DNA of 64,000 bases from Planobispora rosea. Lineage in GTDB: Bacteria; Actinomycetota; Actinomycetes; Streptosporangiales; Streptosporangiaceae. Shown here piece after piece: positions 1-7,444 of this stretch (positions within the stretch are counted from its first letter, which is position 1; every line of letters starts with the position of its first letter). Location: NCBI RefSeq assembly GCF_014648175.1, contig NZ_BMQP01000046.1, positions 1-64,000 of the forward strand, written 5' to 3'. A program made the translations under genes and the position numbers. The notes under the pieces are model-generated. The model made no database searches. It saw only the letters and a list, made by a program, of their open reading frames with translations, and was not told the DNA's origin.

Positions 1-2
1 AC

Positions 3-230
3 GAGGCGGCCGTCCAGGCGGGTATCGAACGCCTGATGGCCGGCCGGACGGTCGTGATGGTCGCCCATCGCATGCGGACGGTCCAACGCGCCGACCGCAT
101 CGCCTTTCTCCAGGGCGGCCGGATCGTGGAAGAAGGACGCCACGACGAACTGCTGCGCCGCGGCGGCCGCTACGCCGACTTCTGGAATGCTTCCCTGGCA
201 CCGGCGGTGGCGGGTGAGGGCGGCGCATGA
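3..230 (+). CDS. ABC transporter ATP-binding protein, C-terminal end (partial)
   Basis: Only the last 75 codons lie in the window; the gene starts to the left. The sequence shows the H-loop region of an exporter-type ATPase (VVMVAHRM, with the switch histidine), followed by the usual D-R-I-x-x-L-x-x-G-R-I-V-E-x-G-x-H-x-E-L-L tail. Proteins of this type are normally fusions of a six-helix membrane domain and an ATPase that export lipids, peptides or drugs; the substrate cannot be told from the tail. It converges on the YdeI-like gene, with a G+C-rich hairpin between them. The frame is unambiguous, but nothing upstream can be judged. Confidence 0.85.
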   Translation, partial: EAAVQAGIERLMAGRTVVMVAHRMRTVQRADRIAFLQGGRIVEEGRHDELLRRGGRYADFWNASLAPAVAGEGGA

Positions 231-295
231 GGGCGGGTGGACCTCACGTGGTGGTCCGGCGCCGCAACGAGGGATCGGCGAGGGGATCCCCGTCG

Positions 296-319
296 GCCCG
301 CCCACCCGTGCGGGCGGGC
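296..319. terminator. Hairpin between convergent genes
   Basis: Eight-base arms GCCCGCCC and GGGCGGGC flank an 8-nt loop. It sits between the stop of the ABC transporter tail and the stop of the convergent YdeI-like gene, so it probably serves both as a bidirectional terminator. There is no clear U-tract, which is usual in actinomycetes. Confidence 0.5.
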
Positions 320-325
320 GGCTCC

Positions 326-865
326 TCACTCCAGCAGGCCGGAGATCGCCCTGTTCAGGCGTGCCGCGCGTCCGGCCGGGGTCCTGGCCTTCAGCAGCGA
401 CAGGATCACCTGGTAACGGCCGGTCTTGCCGAGCGCCTCGAAGCGGGCGGCGGCCCGCGGGTGCTCCGCCAGCGCCTTTGCCAGGTCGGGCGGGACGGTG
501 GCGTCCCGCTGGGCGACGTAGGCCGCCTCCCAGCGGCCGTCGGCGCGGGCGGCGGCGACCTCCGCCAGGCCGGGCGGGCGCATGCGCCCGGCGGCGGTCA
601 GCGCCTCCACGCGCTCGACGTTCTCCCGGGACCAGGGACTGCCCTTGCGGCGGCGCGAGTACCGCTGCAGGAAACAGTGCTCGTCGCAGGACTTGCGCTG
701 GCTGTCGATCCAGCCGTAGCACAGCGCGACGTCCAGCGCCTGCCCGATCGTGACCGCGGCGACGGGCGACCCCTTCTTGGCGATCTTCAGCCAGACGCCG
801 CCGTCGTCCCCGTGGTGCTCGGCCAGCCACGCCTCCCACCGGGCGGCGTCCGGAAAGTGCATCAT
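326..865 (-). CDS. YdeI/OmpD-associated family protein
   Basis: A 179-aa soluble protein. The start is taken at the ATGATG whose first codon overlaps the stop of the upstream VOC gene (ATGA), which implies translational coupling. The N-terminal half carries the family signature (W-E-A-W-L, G-x-x-V-W-L-K-I-A-K-K, A-L-C-Y-G-W-I-D-S) followed by R-Y-S-x-R-R-x-x-S-x-W-S-x-x-N. The C-terminal half has the helical domain with P-P-D-L-x-x-A-L and a distal I-x-S-L-L-K-A-R-T segment typical of YdeI-like proteins. The biochemical role of the family is poorly defined; it is usually linked to stress or small-molecule resistance. It is the second gene of a two-gene unit with the VOC protein. Confidence 0.85.
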   Translation of the reverse strand: MMHFPDAARWEAWLAEHHGDDGGVWLKIAKKGSPVAAVTIGQALDVALCYGWIDSQRKSCDEHCFLQRYSRRRKGSPWSRENVERVEALTAAGRMRPPGLAEVAAARADGRWEAAYVAQRDATVPPDLAKALAEHPRAAARFEALGKTGRYQVILSLLKARTPAGRAARLNRAISGLLE

Positions 866-1269
866 CGGCCCAGGACCTCCAGGTAGTGCGGGTTGTACAT
901 GACGCCCAGCACGTTGCCGAACGGGTCGACCACGGACGCGGTGACGAACCCCGCGCCGCGCTCGGTGAGCGGCATGTACGGCGTGGCCCCCATGGCCAGC
1001 AGCCGCTCCAGGGCCGCCTGCACGTCGTCGACGTGCCAGTGGAGGACCACGCCGCCGGGAGCGGCCGAGGCGTTCGGCGGGGCGTACCTGCGGTCGATGA
1101 GACCGAGCTCGGCCTGGTAGTCGCCGATCCTGAACTCGTAGTAGGCGGCAGGCTGCCCGCCGCCCGGGCGCTCGAAGTACGGCTCGACACCCAGCAGCTC
1201 GGCGTACCACTTCCTGGCCGCCTCCAGGTCGTCGGCCCAGAAGTTGACGGTGGCCGGTCCTCGCAACAT
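862..1269 (-). CDS. VOC family (glyoxalase/bleomycin-resistance-like) protein
   Basis: A 135-aa vicinal-oxygen-chelate fold protein. Two beta-alpha-beta-beta-beta modules are visible: VNFWADDLEAARKWYAELLG at the N-terminus and the HWHVDDVQAALERL module after residue 70, ending in VVDPFGNVLGVMYNP. Such proteins bind metals or small hydrophobic ligands; the substrate is unknown. The start at 1269 follows a good AAAAAGGAG Shine-Dalgarno, and the longer reading frame upstream is not protein-like. It overlaps the YdeI-like gene by 4 nt and is divergent from the WYL regulator across 97 bp, so the regulator probably controls it. Confidence 0.88.
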   Translation of the reverse strand: MLRGPATVNFWADDLEAARKWYAELLGVEPYFERPGGGQPAAYYEFRIGDYQAELGLIDRRYAPPNASAAPGGVVLHWHVDDVQAALERLLAMGATPYMPLTERGAGFVTASVVDPFGNVLGVMYNPHYLEVLGR

Positions 1270-1324
1270 GCGCCGCTCCTTTTTCGTTGGCTTAGCTTTC
1301 GCTCTCCTCAGACGGTAGACGCCG

Positions 1325-1347
1325 TTGAGGAACGTGCGTTTCCTCAA
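1325..1347. promoter_or_regulatory. Perfect inverted repeat, probable WYL-regulator operator
   Basis: Arms TTGAGGAA and TTCCTCAA are perfect complements separated by 7 bp (cgtgcgt). The dyad lies in the gap between the divergent VOC and WYL genes and ends 19 bp before the WYL start codon, where a repressor would block both promoters. Assignment to the WYL protein is inferred from position only. Confidence 0.55.
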
Positions 1348-1366
1348 GTCCTGGCAGACTGGCGCA

Positions 1367-2299
1367 ATGTTGGAAACCTCGGTCCGGCTCCTGCGCCTGC
1401 TGTCGCTGCTGCAGTCGCGCCCCGACTGGCCGGGCCGTGAGCTGGCCGAACGGCTCGGGGTGACCACCAGGACCGTGCGCAACGACATCGAGCGGCTGCG
1501 CATCCTCGGCTACCAGATCCATTCCGCCACCGGTACGGCCGGCGGCTACCGGCTCGGCGCGGGCGCGGCCCTGCCCCCGCTGCTGCTGGACGACGAGGAG
1601 GCGGTGGCCGTGGCCGTCAGCCTGCACGCGGCGGCCGGCGGCACGGTGACCGGCATCGAGGAGACTTCGCTGCGCGCCCTCACCAAGCTCCAGCAGATGC
1701 TCCCCCCGCGGCTGCGGCACCGCATCGCCGCCGTGGGGGCGGCCACCGTGTCGGTCGCCGGCCGCGGGCCCACGGTCGACGCCGGCACGCTCACCGGCAT
1801 CGCCGCCGCCATCCGCGACCGCGAGCAGCTGCGCTTCGACTACCGGGGACGCGACGGCACGGCCGGCCTGCGCACGGCCGAACCCCATCGCCTCGTCTAC
1901 ACCGGCCGCCGCTGGTACCTGCTGGCCTGGGACACCGCCCGCGCCGACTGGCGCACCTTCCGCGCCGACCGCATCGGCCTGCGCACGCCCAACGGCCCCC
2001 GCTTCACCCCCCGGCAGCCGCCGGACGACGCCGCCGCCCATGTCGTGCGCGGCATCGGCTCCACGGCCTGGAGGCATCCGGCCCGCATCCGCCTGCACGC
2101 CCCGCTGGAGCGGCTGTCGGAACTCCTGACCCCGGCCGCGGGCCTGCTGCACGAGGACGGGGTGCTGGAGACCGGCGGCGACTCCCTGCACGACCTGGCC
2201 GCCTTCCTGGGCAGTCTCGGGGTGCCCTTCACCGTCCTGGACCCCCCGGAACTGCGTGACCTCCTGCACGACCTGGCCGCCCGCTACGCGAATGCGTGA
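1367..2299 (+). CDS. WYL domain-containing transcriptional regulator
   Basis: A 310-aa regulator. Residues 1-60 form a winged HTH of the HTH_11 type (RLLRLLSLLQSRPDWPGREL, then GVTTRTVRNDIERLRILGY and a GGYRLG wing). Residues 150-230 form the ligand-sensing WYL domain (FDYRGRDG, EPHRLVYTGRRWYLLAWD, W-R-T-F-R-x-D-R-I). WYL proteins bind small ligands or nucleotides and act as repressors or activators. The ATG at 1367 is chosen over the in-frame 1325 start because the latter lies inside the dyad. The last 71 bp overlap the convergent alpha/beta hydrolase gene. It is a paralogue of the gene at 38369, which also sits divergent from a VOC gene. Confidence 0.92.
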   Translation: MLETSVRLLRLLSLLQSRPDWPGRELAERLGVTTRTVRNDIERLRILGYQIHSATGTAGGYRLGAGAALPPLLLDDEEAVAVAVSLHAAAGGTVTGIEETSLRALTKLQQMLPPRLRHRIAAVGAATVSVAGRGPTVDAGTLTGIAAAIRDREQLRFDYRGRDGTAGLRTAEPHRLVYTGRRWYLLAWDTARADWRTFRADRIGLRTPNGPRFTPRQPPDDAAAHVVRGIGSTAWRHPARIRLHAPLERLSELLTPAAGLLHEDGVLETGGDSLHDLAAFLGSLGVPFTVLDPPELRDLLHDLAARYANA

Positions 2300-3296
2300 C
2301 CCGCCGCCCGGCCAGCAGGGAGCGGATCGGCGCCGCGCAACGGCCCGCGTCGTCGAGCCAGGGACTGTGGCCGCCGGGCACGGCCGTCAGGCGCGCCCGC
2401 GGGATCTTCGCCACGCTCGCACTCCCCGCCCGCGGTGGGCAGAACACGTCCTGCTCCCCCCAGACGAACAGCAGCGGCGTCGTGATCCCCGCCAGTTCGG
2501 TGTCGGTGAGGACGTTCTCCGGGCGCGGGGCGCGCCCGCGCATCAGGCGGCCCAGCAGCGCGCGGTAGGAGGCGGCCTGCCCCGGCAGGCGCAGCGGAAG
2601 GTGGTACAGATCGAGCAGATCGTCGGACATGCCGTGCGCCGCGCCGGTCCCGACGGCCTCCGCGAGGGCGGCGCGCGCCACGGACCTCGGCCAGGGCAGC
2701 CGCATCGACCACTGCGCGGCCGGTCCGCGCACCGCGGAGGTCATCGCCGCCATCGCGGCGGTCCCGCGGGTGCCCGGCAGCGCCGTCGCGGGCGCGCCGA
2801 CGATCGCGGCCCGGGACAGGCGCGCCGGCGCGTCGATCGCCGCCCACAGCGCGAACAGGCCGCCCAGGGAGCTGCCGACGATCGCCGCCCGCCGCAGTCC
2901 GAGCGCCTCCAGCGTCCCCGTCAGCACACCGACCGCCAGGTCGCGGACGGGACGGTCCCGCCACCGGTAGGGTTCGGCGAGGCTGTGGCCGGGCAGGTCG
3001 AGCAGGAGATGACGGTACCCGGGCAGCTGGGCGGCGAGCGGGGCCAGCCCCATGGCCGGGGCCGAGACGGCGTTCACGTAGACCACCGGTTCGCCCGAGC
3101 CCGCGGCCAGGACGCGCACCCGGACCGGCGGATCGCCGAGCACGACGGTGTGCTCGGTCATCGTCAGCCCGTAGGCGGCGGCGACGCGCCTTTCCGCCGC
3201 CCGGATCCGTTCCCTGAGCCTGGCGGAGCCTCCCGTGGAGACTCTCATGGAGACTCTCATGGAACCTTTCGTGGAATCTTTCATGGGCCCTTTCAT
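2229..3296 (-). CDS. Alpha/beta-fold hydrolase with N-terminal tetrapeptide repeat
   Basis: About 355 aa. The hydrolase core has an oxyanion-type segment (VVYVNAVSAPA), LLLDLPGHSLAEPY, the nucleophile elbow GSSLGG (serine), the acid region LLFVWGEQDVFCPP and a late histidine in VPGGHSPW, giving a complete Ser-Asp-His triad. The substrate is unknown. The first 24 residues from the chosen start are six tetrapeptides of the form [MT]-[KR]-x-[SP] (MKGP, MKDS, TKGS, MRVS, MRVS, TGGS). The start at 3296 has a GAGGGTGG motif 4 nt upstream; the longer frame from 3386 has none, and starts inside the repeat (3260, 3248) are also possible. The 3' end overlaps the convergent WYL gene. Confidence 0.82.
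   Translation of the reverse strand: MKGPMKDSTKGSMRVSMRVSTGGSARLRERIRAAERRVAAAYGLTMTEHTVVLGDPPVRVRVLAAGSGEPVVYVNAVSAPAMGLAPLAAQLPGYRHLLLDLPGHSLAEPYRWRDRPVRDLAVGVLTGTLEALGLRRAAIVGSSLGGLFALWAAIDAPARLSRAAIVGAPATALPGTRGTAAMAAMTSAVRGPAAQWSMRLPWPRSVARAALAEAVGTGAAHGMSDDLLDLYHLPLRLPGQAASYRALLGRLMRGRAPRPENVLTDTELAGITTPLLFVWGEQDVFCPPRAGSASVAKIPRARLTAVPGGHSPWLDDAGRCAAPIRSLLAGRRVTHSRSGRPGRAGGHAVPGGPGR
3225..3296 (-). repeat. 12-bp degenerate tandem repeat encoding tetrapeptides
   Basis: Six 12-bp units, two of them identical (GAGACTCTCATG on the plus strand), encode a run of basic/hydroxy tetrapeptides at the start of the alpha/beta hydrolase. Copy number is likely variable between strains, and several units carry their own ATG. 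Confidence 0.8.
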
Positions 3297-3457
3297 GGGT
3301 CCACCCTCGCCGTCGGTGCGCGCCGGTGTCTTGGACGAATGTCCCGGGTCCGGTCCGGCGGTACTGTGCTGCGGTCGCGGCTTCATCGAGCGGCACGGGC
3401 AGGCGCGGGCGTGCCCGGAAGGGACGACGGCCGGGCGGTCGCGGGAGGAGGCGCGCA

Positions 3458-4321
3458 GTGGCGGATGCAGTGGCGGATACGGCGCAGGGGTGGCCGGAGG
3501 GGCTCGACCCGGTGACGAAGGCCGGGTACGAGCTGGAGTTCGAGGACACCTTCGAGCAGGACCGCCTCGACGAGGGCCGCTGGGTGCCGTACTACCTGCC
3601 CCAGTGGAGCGGGCGGACCAGCGCCGCGGCCCGCTACGAGATCGGCGGCGGCCGCCTGCACCTGCTGATCGAGGAGGACCAGCCGCCCTGGTGCCCGGAG
3701 CTGGAGGGGCCGCTGCGCGTGTCGTCCCTGCAGACCGGCCTGTTCGCCGGGCCGGTGGGCAGCACCGTCGGGCAGCACGGGCGCGGCTCCGGCGCGGTCG
3801 TGCGCGAGCAGCAGCGCAACGTGCGGCTCTACACTCCGCGCTACGGCCTGGTCGAGCTGCGGGCCAAGGCGATCGACGACCCGCGGTCCATGGTGGCGCT
3901 GTGGATGATCGGCTATGAGGACGCCCCCGAGCGGTCGGCGGAGATCTGCGTCTGCGAGATCTTCGGCCGCGACGTCGGGCCGGACTCGGCGCGGGTCGGC
4001 ATGGGCCTGCACCCCTTCGGCGACCCGGAGATCACCGATGACTTCACGGTGGAGACGCTGCCGATCGACGCCCGCGAGTTCCACGTCTACGCCGCCGAGT
4101 GGACGCCCGAGCGCGTCTCCTTCCTCGTCGACGGGCGGCACGTCAGGACGGTGCGCCAGTCTCCGCGCTATCCCATGCAGCTCATGCTGAACATCTACGA
4201 GTTCCCCCGGGCGCCGGAGCGCGACGGCCCGCCCGCGCCGGAGCATCCCTATCCCAAGCGGTTCACCGTCGACTACGTGCGAGGGTACCGGCCGGCCCGT
4301 ACCGCATCGCCCGGGCGGTGA
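3458..4321 (+). CDS. Glycoside hydrolase family 16-like protein
   Basis: A 287-aa protein with a GH16 beta-jelly-roll signature: FEDTFEQDRLDEGRW at the start, Y-G-L-V-E-L-R-A-K, and the active-site strand E-I-C-V-C-E-I-F-G at about residues 162-170. GH16 enzymes cleave beta-1,3/1,4-glucans using an E-x-D-x-(x)-E motif. Here both glutamates remain, but the central aspartate is a cysteine, so activity may be changed or lost. There is no signal peptide, so it would act in the cytoplasm unless exported otherwise. GTG at 3458 is chosen for its strong GGAGGAG Shine-Dalgarno 7 nt upstream; the longer frame to 3326 has low-complexity arginine-rich sequence. It is divergent from the hydrolase. Confidence 0.8.
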   Translation: MADAVADTAQGWPEGLDPVTKAGYELEFEDTFEQDRLDEGRWVPYYLPQWSGRTSAAARYEIGGGRLHLLIEEDQPPWCPELEGPLRVSSLQTGLFAGPVGSTVGQHGRGSGAVVREQQRNVRLYTPRYGLVELRAKAIDDPRSMVALWMIGYEDAPERSAEICVCEIFGRDVGPDSARVGMGLHPFGDPEITDDFTVETLPIDAREFHVYAAEWTPERVSFLVDGRHVRTVRQSPRYPMQLMLNIYEFPRAPERDGPPAPEHPYPKRFTVDYVRGYRPARTASPGR

Positions 4322-4329
4322 TCGCGGCC

Positions 4330-5085
4330 TCAGCTGGTGGCGCCCCAGGTGAGGGACAGGCCGGTGGCGGCGCGTTCGGTGCGGATCTCCATCATGCTGC
4401 CGAGGATGGTGGCGTGGTCGGACACCACGGGTGTGGCGTCGAGCGTGTAGGTGATCCGGATGCTGACGAGCACCGGGCTGCCCTGCGGCTCGTGGAGGTG
4501 GCGGGCGGCGGCGGGGCCGAGCAGATCGGGCCGGACCGCCTCGGTCGCCCGGGCGACCGTCACCCCCGCGTCGGCGAGGGCCGCATAGAGGGAGACGGCG
4601 GTGAAGTCGCGGTCACGGATCCGGTCGGCCACCGGCCGTCGGACCCAGGACACCTGGTGGACGGCGGGGCGTCCGGCGAACTCGCGGACCCGCTCCAGGC
4701 GCAGGGCGCTGTCGCCGGGGCGCAGCCGCAGCTGCGCGGCGATGTGGGCGGGGGCCCGGCGCACCGCCTGCCCGGTCACCGCAGTGCGCACGTCGTGGCC
4801 CTGTTTGCGCAGGTCGTCGACCAGGCTGCGGAGCGAGTCGAGCTGGTACGCCAGGTGGGGCGGGGCGACGAACGTGCCCCTGCCGGGCTGCTGCACGATC
4901 AGCCGCTCGTCGCTGAGTTCCCGCAACGCCTGGCGCAGCGTCATGAGGGTGACCCCGTAGGAGGCGCTCAGCTCCCGTTGCGGCGGCAGGGCCTGCCCGG
5001 GGGCGTAGTGTCCCGACCGGATCTTCGCGGCGAGGTCGGCGGCGATGGCGCGGTATCTCGCCTCGTGCCCGGCGTCGGGGGTCAT
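4330..5085 (-). CDS. GntR/HutC-family regulator with UTRA domain
   Basis: A 251-aa regulator. Residues 10-75 carry a GntR winged HTH (RYRAIAADLAAKIRSGHYAPG, LPPQRELSASYGVTLMTLRQ, GRGTFV), and residues 95-240 a UTRA effector domain. It begins 9 nt after trpA ends and is the third gene of a trpB-trpA-gntR unit, so it is likely co-transcribed with and autoregulated through it. Effectors of HutC-type proteins are usually small metabolites linked to the operon; here an indole or amino-acid-related signal is a reasonable guess only. Two direct GTTATAGAAC repeats before trpB are the likely binding sites. Confidence 0.9.
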   Translation of the reverse strand: MTPDAGHEARYRAIAADLAAKIRSGHYAPGQALPPQRELSASYGVTLMTLRQALRELSDERLIVQQPGRGTFVAPPHLAYQLDSLRSLVDDLRKQGHDVRTAVTGQAVRRAPAHIAAQLRLRPGDSALRLERVREFAGRPAVHQVSWVRRPVADRIRDRDFTAVSLYAALADAGVTVARATEAVRPDLLGPAAARHLHEPQGSPVLVSIRITYTLDATPVVSDHATILGSMMEIRTERAATGLSLTWGATS

Positions 5086-5094
5086 CGCGGTCGG

Positions 5095-5964
5095 TCACAC
5101 TCCTGGTCGAGGGCTTGCGTCGAGGGCTTGCCGCAGGGACGTCAGGAAGTCCCGCAGGTCGTCCGGTCCGGCCCCGTCGAGCACCCGCCGCATGACCGCG
5201 GCGCCGACCACCACGCCGTCGGCGTGCCGGCGGGCTTCGCGGGCCTGGTCCGGGGTGGAAATGCCAAATCCTAGCAAGACCGGCCGGTCGGTGACGCGCC
5301 TGATCCGCCCGGTGAGCCCGGCCGCCGAAGCGGCCAGGGCGGCCCGCTCGCCGGTGGTGCCCATCAGCGACACCGCGTAGACGAATCCGCGGCTGCGGCG
5401 GGAGATCTCCGCCAGCCGCGGCTGCGGCGTCGCCGGCGAGGCGAGCAGGGCCAGCTCGATCCCGGCGGCGGCGGCAACGTCCGTCAGCTCGTCGGCCTCG
5501 TGCACCGGCAGGTCGGGCACGATCAGGCCGCCGACGCCGGCCCGGCGCAGCGCGGCGCAGAACGCCTCGGGTCCGTCGTGCAGCACCAGGTTGTAGTAGG
5601 TGCTGGCGACCAGCGGCACGCCCGGGTCCGGCATGCCGGACAGCTCGGTGAGGATCCGGCGGGTACTGGCCCCCCGGGCCAGGGCCAGGTCACTGGCCCG
5701 CTGGATGGTGACGCCGTCCAGCGTGGGGTCGGAGAAGGGCAGGCCGATCTCGATCGCGTCCGCCCCGGCGGCGGCGAAGGCCCGCAGGTAGTCCGTCCAG
5801 CCGGTTGCGATCCCCCCGGTGAGGTACGGCATGAGCAGGCCGCGGCCGGTGTCCCGGCGGGACCGCAGGCGGCGTTCGACCGCGCCCGCGTCTGCGGCCG
5901 CCTCCAAGCCGAGGTCCAGGACGGGGCCGGGGACGGGGGCGGGATCTGGGGCGGGGGTCGTCAC
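5095..5964 (-). CDS. trpA: Tryptophan synthase alpha subunit
   Basis: A 289-aa TIM-barrel protein that cleaves indole-3-glycerol phosphate to indole and glyceraldehyde 3-phosphate. The catalytic Glu and Asp are visible in EIGLPFSDP and SDPTLDGVTIQ, and the phosphate-binding loops in VLLGFGIST and DGVVVGAAVM. The first 40 residues are proline/alanine-rich and longer than usual. GTG start at 5964 overlaps the trpB stop by GTGA, so the two subunits are translationally coupled. No other trp biosynthesis genes (trpC, D, E, F) are nearby, so this is a stand-alone trpBA pair rather than the full operon. Confidence 0.95.
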   Translation of the reverse strand: MTTPAPDPAPVPGPVLDLGLEAAADAGAVERRLRSRRDTGRGLLMPYLTGGIATGWTDYLRAFAAAGADAIEIGLPFSDPTLDGVTIQRASDLALARGASTRRILTELSGMPDPGVPLVASTYYNLVLHDGPEAFCAALRRAGVGGLIVPDLPVHEADELTDVAAAAGIELALLASPATPQPRLAEISRRSRGFVYAVSLMGTTGERAALAASAAGLTGRIRRVTDRPVLLGFGISTPDQAREARRHADGVVVGAAVMRRVLDGAGPDDLRDFLTSLRQALDASPRPGV

Positions 5965-7166
5965 AGCAGCTCCTTCAGGGTCGAGAGGTCCTTGTCGCCC
6001 CGGCCGGACAGCGTCATCAGCACCGTCGATCCCGCGGGCAGGTCGCCGTCGCCCGCCGCGCGGATCACCCAGGCGAGGGCGTGCGCCGATTCGAGCGCCG
6101 GGACGATGCCCTCGGTGCGCGCCAGCCGTACCGCAGCGGCGATCGCCTCCTCGTCGGTCACCGTGACGTAGCGGGCCCGGCCGAGGTCGCGCAGGTGGGC
6201 GTGCTCCGGGCCGACCCCCGGGTAGTCGAGTCCGGCGGCGGCGGAGTGCGCCGGGGTGATCTGCCCGTCGTCGTCCTGCAGGAACAACGAGCGGCAGCCG
6301 TGCATGACGCCGGGCCGGCCGCGGGACGCCCCCGCCCCGCCCTGCGCCTCGACGCCGACCAGTCGTGCGGTGGTGTCGGCGAACCCGGCGAACGTGCCGG
6401 CGGCGTTGGAGCCGCCGCCGACGCACGCGACCACGTGGTCCGGCACGCCGGTCCGCAGCTCGGCGGCGCACTGCCCGCGGGCCTCCTCGCCGATGACCCG
6501 CTGGAGCTCCCTGACCATCCACGGGTACGGATCCGGCCCGACAACCGAGCCGACGCAGTAGTGGGAGTCGCCGGTCGCGCCCACCCAGTGCCGCATGGCC
6601 TCGCTGGTCGCGTCCTTGAGGGTGCGGCTGCCCGCGGTCACCGGGACCACCTCGGCGCCCAGCATGCGCATCCGGAAGACGTTCAGCGCCTGCCGCTCGA
6701 TGTCGCGCTCGCCCATGAACACCGTGGCCTCCAGCCCGAGCAGCGCGGCGGCGGTCGCGGTGGCCACGCCGTGCTGTCCCGCCCCCGTCTCGGCGATCAG
6801 TCTGCGCCGTCCCATCCGGGTGGCCAGCAGGGCCTGCCCCAGCACATTGTTGATCTTGTGGGATCCGGTGTGGGTGAGGTCCTCGCGCTTGAGGTACAGC
6901 CGCACGCCCAGTGCCTCCGACAGCCGGTGGGCCGGCGTGAGGGGGGTCGGCCGCCCGGCGTGCACGGCGAGCAGCCGCGCCAGGGCGCCGCGGAAGCCGG
7001 GATCCGCCCAGGCCCGCCGGAACGCCTCGTCCACCTCGCGGCACGCCTGTGCCAGGGACTCCGGCGTGTACCGTCCGCCGTACTGGCCGAACCGGCCGCG
7101 CGCCCGGGGCTCCCCCATCGTCCCGTCCGGCGGGACCGGCTCACGCCACGGCGACACGTTTCGCAT
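5961..7166 (-). CDS. trpB: Tryptophan synthase beta subunit
   Basis: A 401-aa PLP enzyme that condenses indole with serine. The Schiff-base lysine is K104 in HTGSHKINN, followed by AETGAGQHGVATATA and the phosphate-binding GGGSNAAGTFAGF loop; the S-G-R-G-D-K-D end of TrpB1-type proteins is intact. The chosen ATG at 7166 follows GGAGGA at proper distance; the longer frame to 7244 lacks such a site. It heads the trpB-trpA-gntR unit. The start is 15 nt from a pair of 10-bp repeats spaced exactly 20 bp. Confidence 0.96.
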   Translation of the reverse strand: MRNVSPWREPVPPDGTMGEPRARGRFGQYGGRYTPESLAQACREVDEAFRRAWADPGFRGALARLLAVHAGRPTPLTPAHRLSEALGVRLYLKREDLTHTGSHKINNVLGQALLATRMGRRRLIAETGAGQHGVATATAAALLGLEATVFMGERDIERQALNVFRMRMLGAEVVPVTAGSRTLKDATSEAMRHWVGATGDSHYCVGSVVGPDPYPWMVRELQRVIGEEARGQCAAELRTGVPDHVVACVGGGSNAAGTFAGFADTTARLVGVEAQGGAGASRGRPGVMHGCRSLFLQDDDGQITPAHSAAAGLDYPGVGPEHAHLRDLGRARYVTVTDEEAIAAAVRLARTEGIVPALESAHALAWVIRAAGDGDLPAGSTVLMTLSGRGDKDLSTLKELL

Positions 7167-7180
7167 GCCATCCTCCGATC

Positions 7181-7220
7181 GTTCTATAACTCTCAGCAGA
7201 GTTCTATAACAATCAGCGTG
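7181..7220 (-). promoter_or_regulatory. trpB promoter with two direct operator-like repeats
   Basis: Read on the minus strand, GTTATAGAAC occurs at 7210-7201 and again at 7190-7181, exactly 20 bp (two helical turns) apart, each preceded by GCTGA (7215-7211 within gctgattgtt, 7195-7191 within gctgagagtt). A TTGTTA -35 and TATAGA -10 with 18-bp spacing overlap the two repeats, so a bound repressor would cover both promoter boxes. The outer GT..AC symmetry is typical of GntR-family operators. The link to the GntR protein at 4330 is inferred. Confidence 0.55.
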
Positions 7221-7444
7221 ATATGGGAAGAACGGGCGCGGCACCGCCGGTACCGCGCCCGCAACGTGATCTTCAGGGGTCCTTCAGTCGATCGCCAAAG
7301 AGATCCTTGGCGGTTGTGCGGCGGCTGTCGGGACTTTCGCGGCGATGGAGAGCGACGGATGGGAAACGATCCGACCTGCGGGGCCCGTCCGGCGGGAAAC
7401 CGACCACGGGCGGGGCCCGCCGGCGGAGTCGGCCGGCCCGCCGG

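Noticed and set aside
187..886. Long plus-strand frames over the YdeI-like gene
   Set aside because: Arginine/proline/glycine-rich shadow of the minus-strand gene, with no family features.
2284..3549. 421-codon minus-strand frame overlapping the alpha/beta hydrolase
   Set aside because: Out of phase with the hydrolase motifs and composed of Arg/Gly/Ala/Pro runs typical of shadow frames in G+C-rich DNA.
7294..7313. CGCCAA...TTGGCG hairpin between ygiD and trpB
   Set aside because: Short 6-bp stem without a T-run; too weak to call a terminator.
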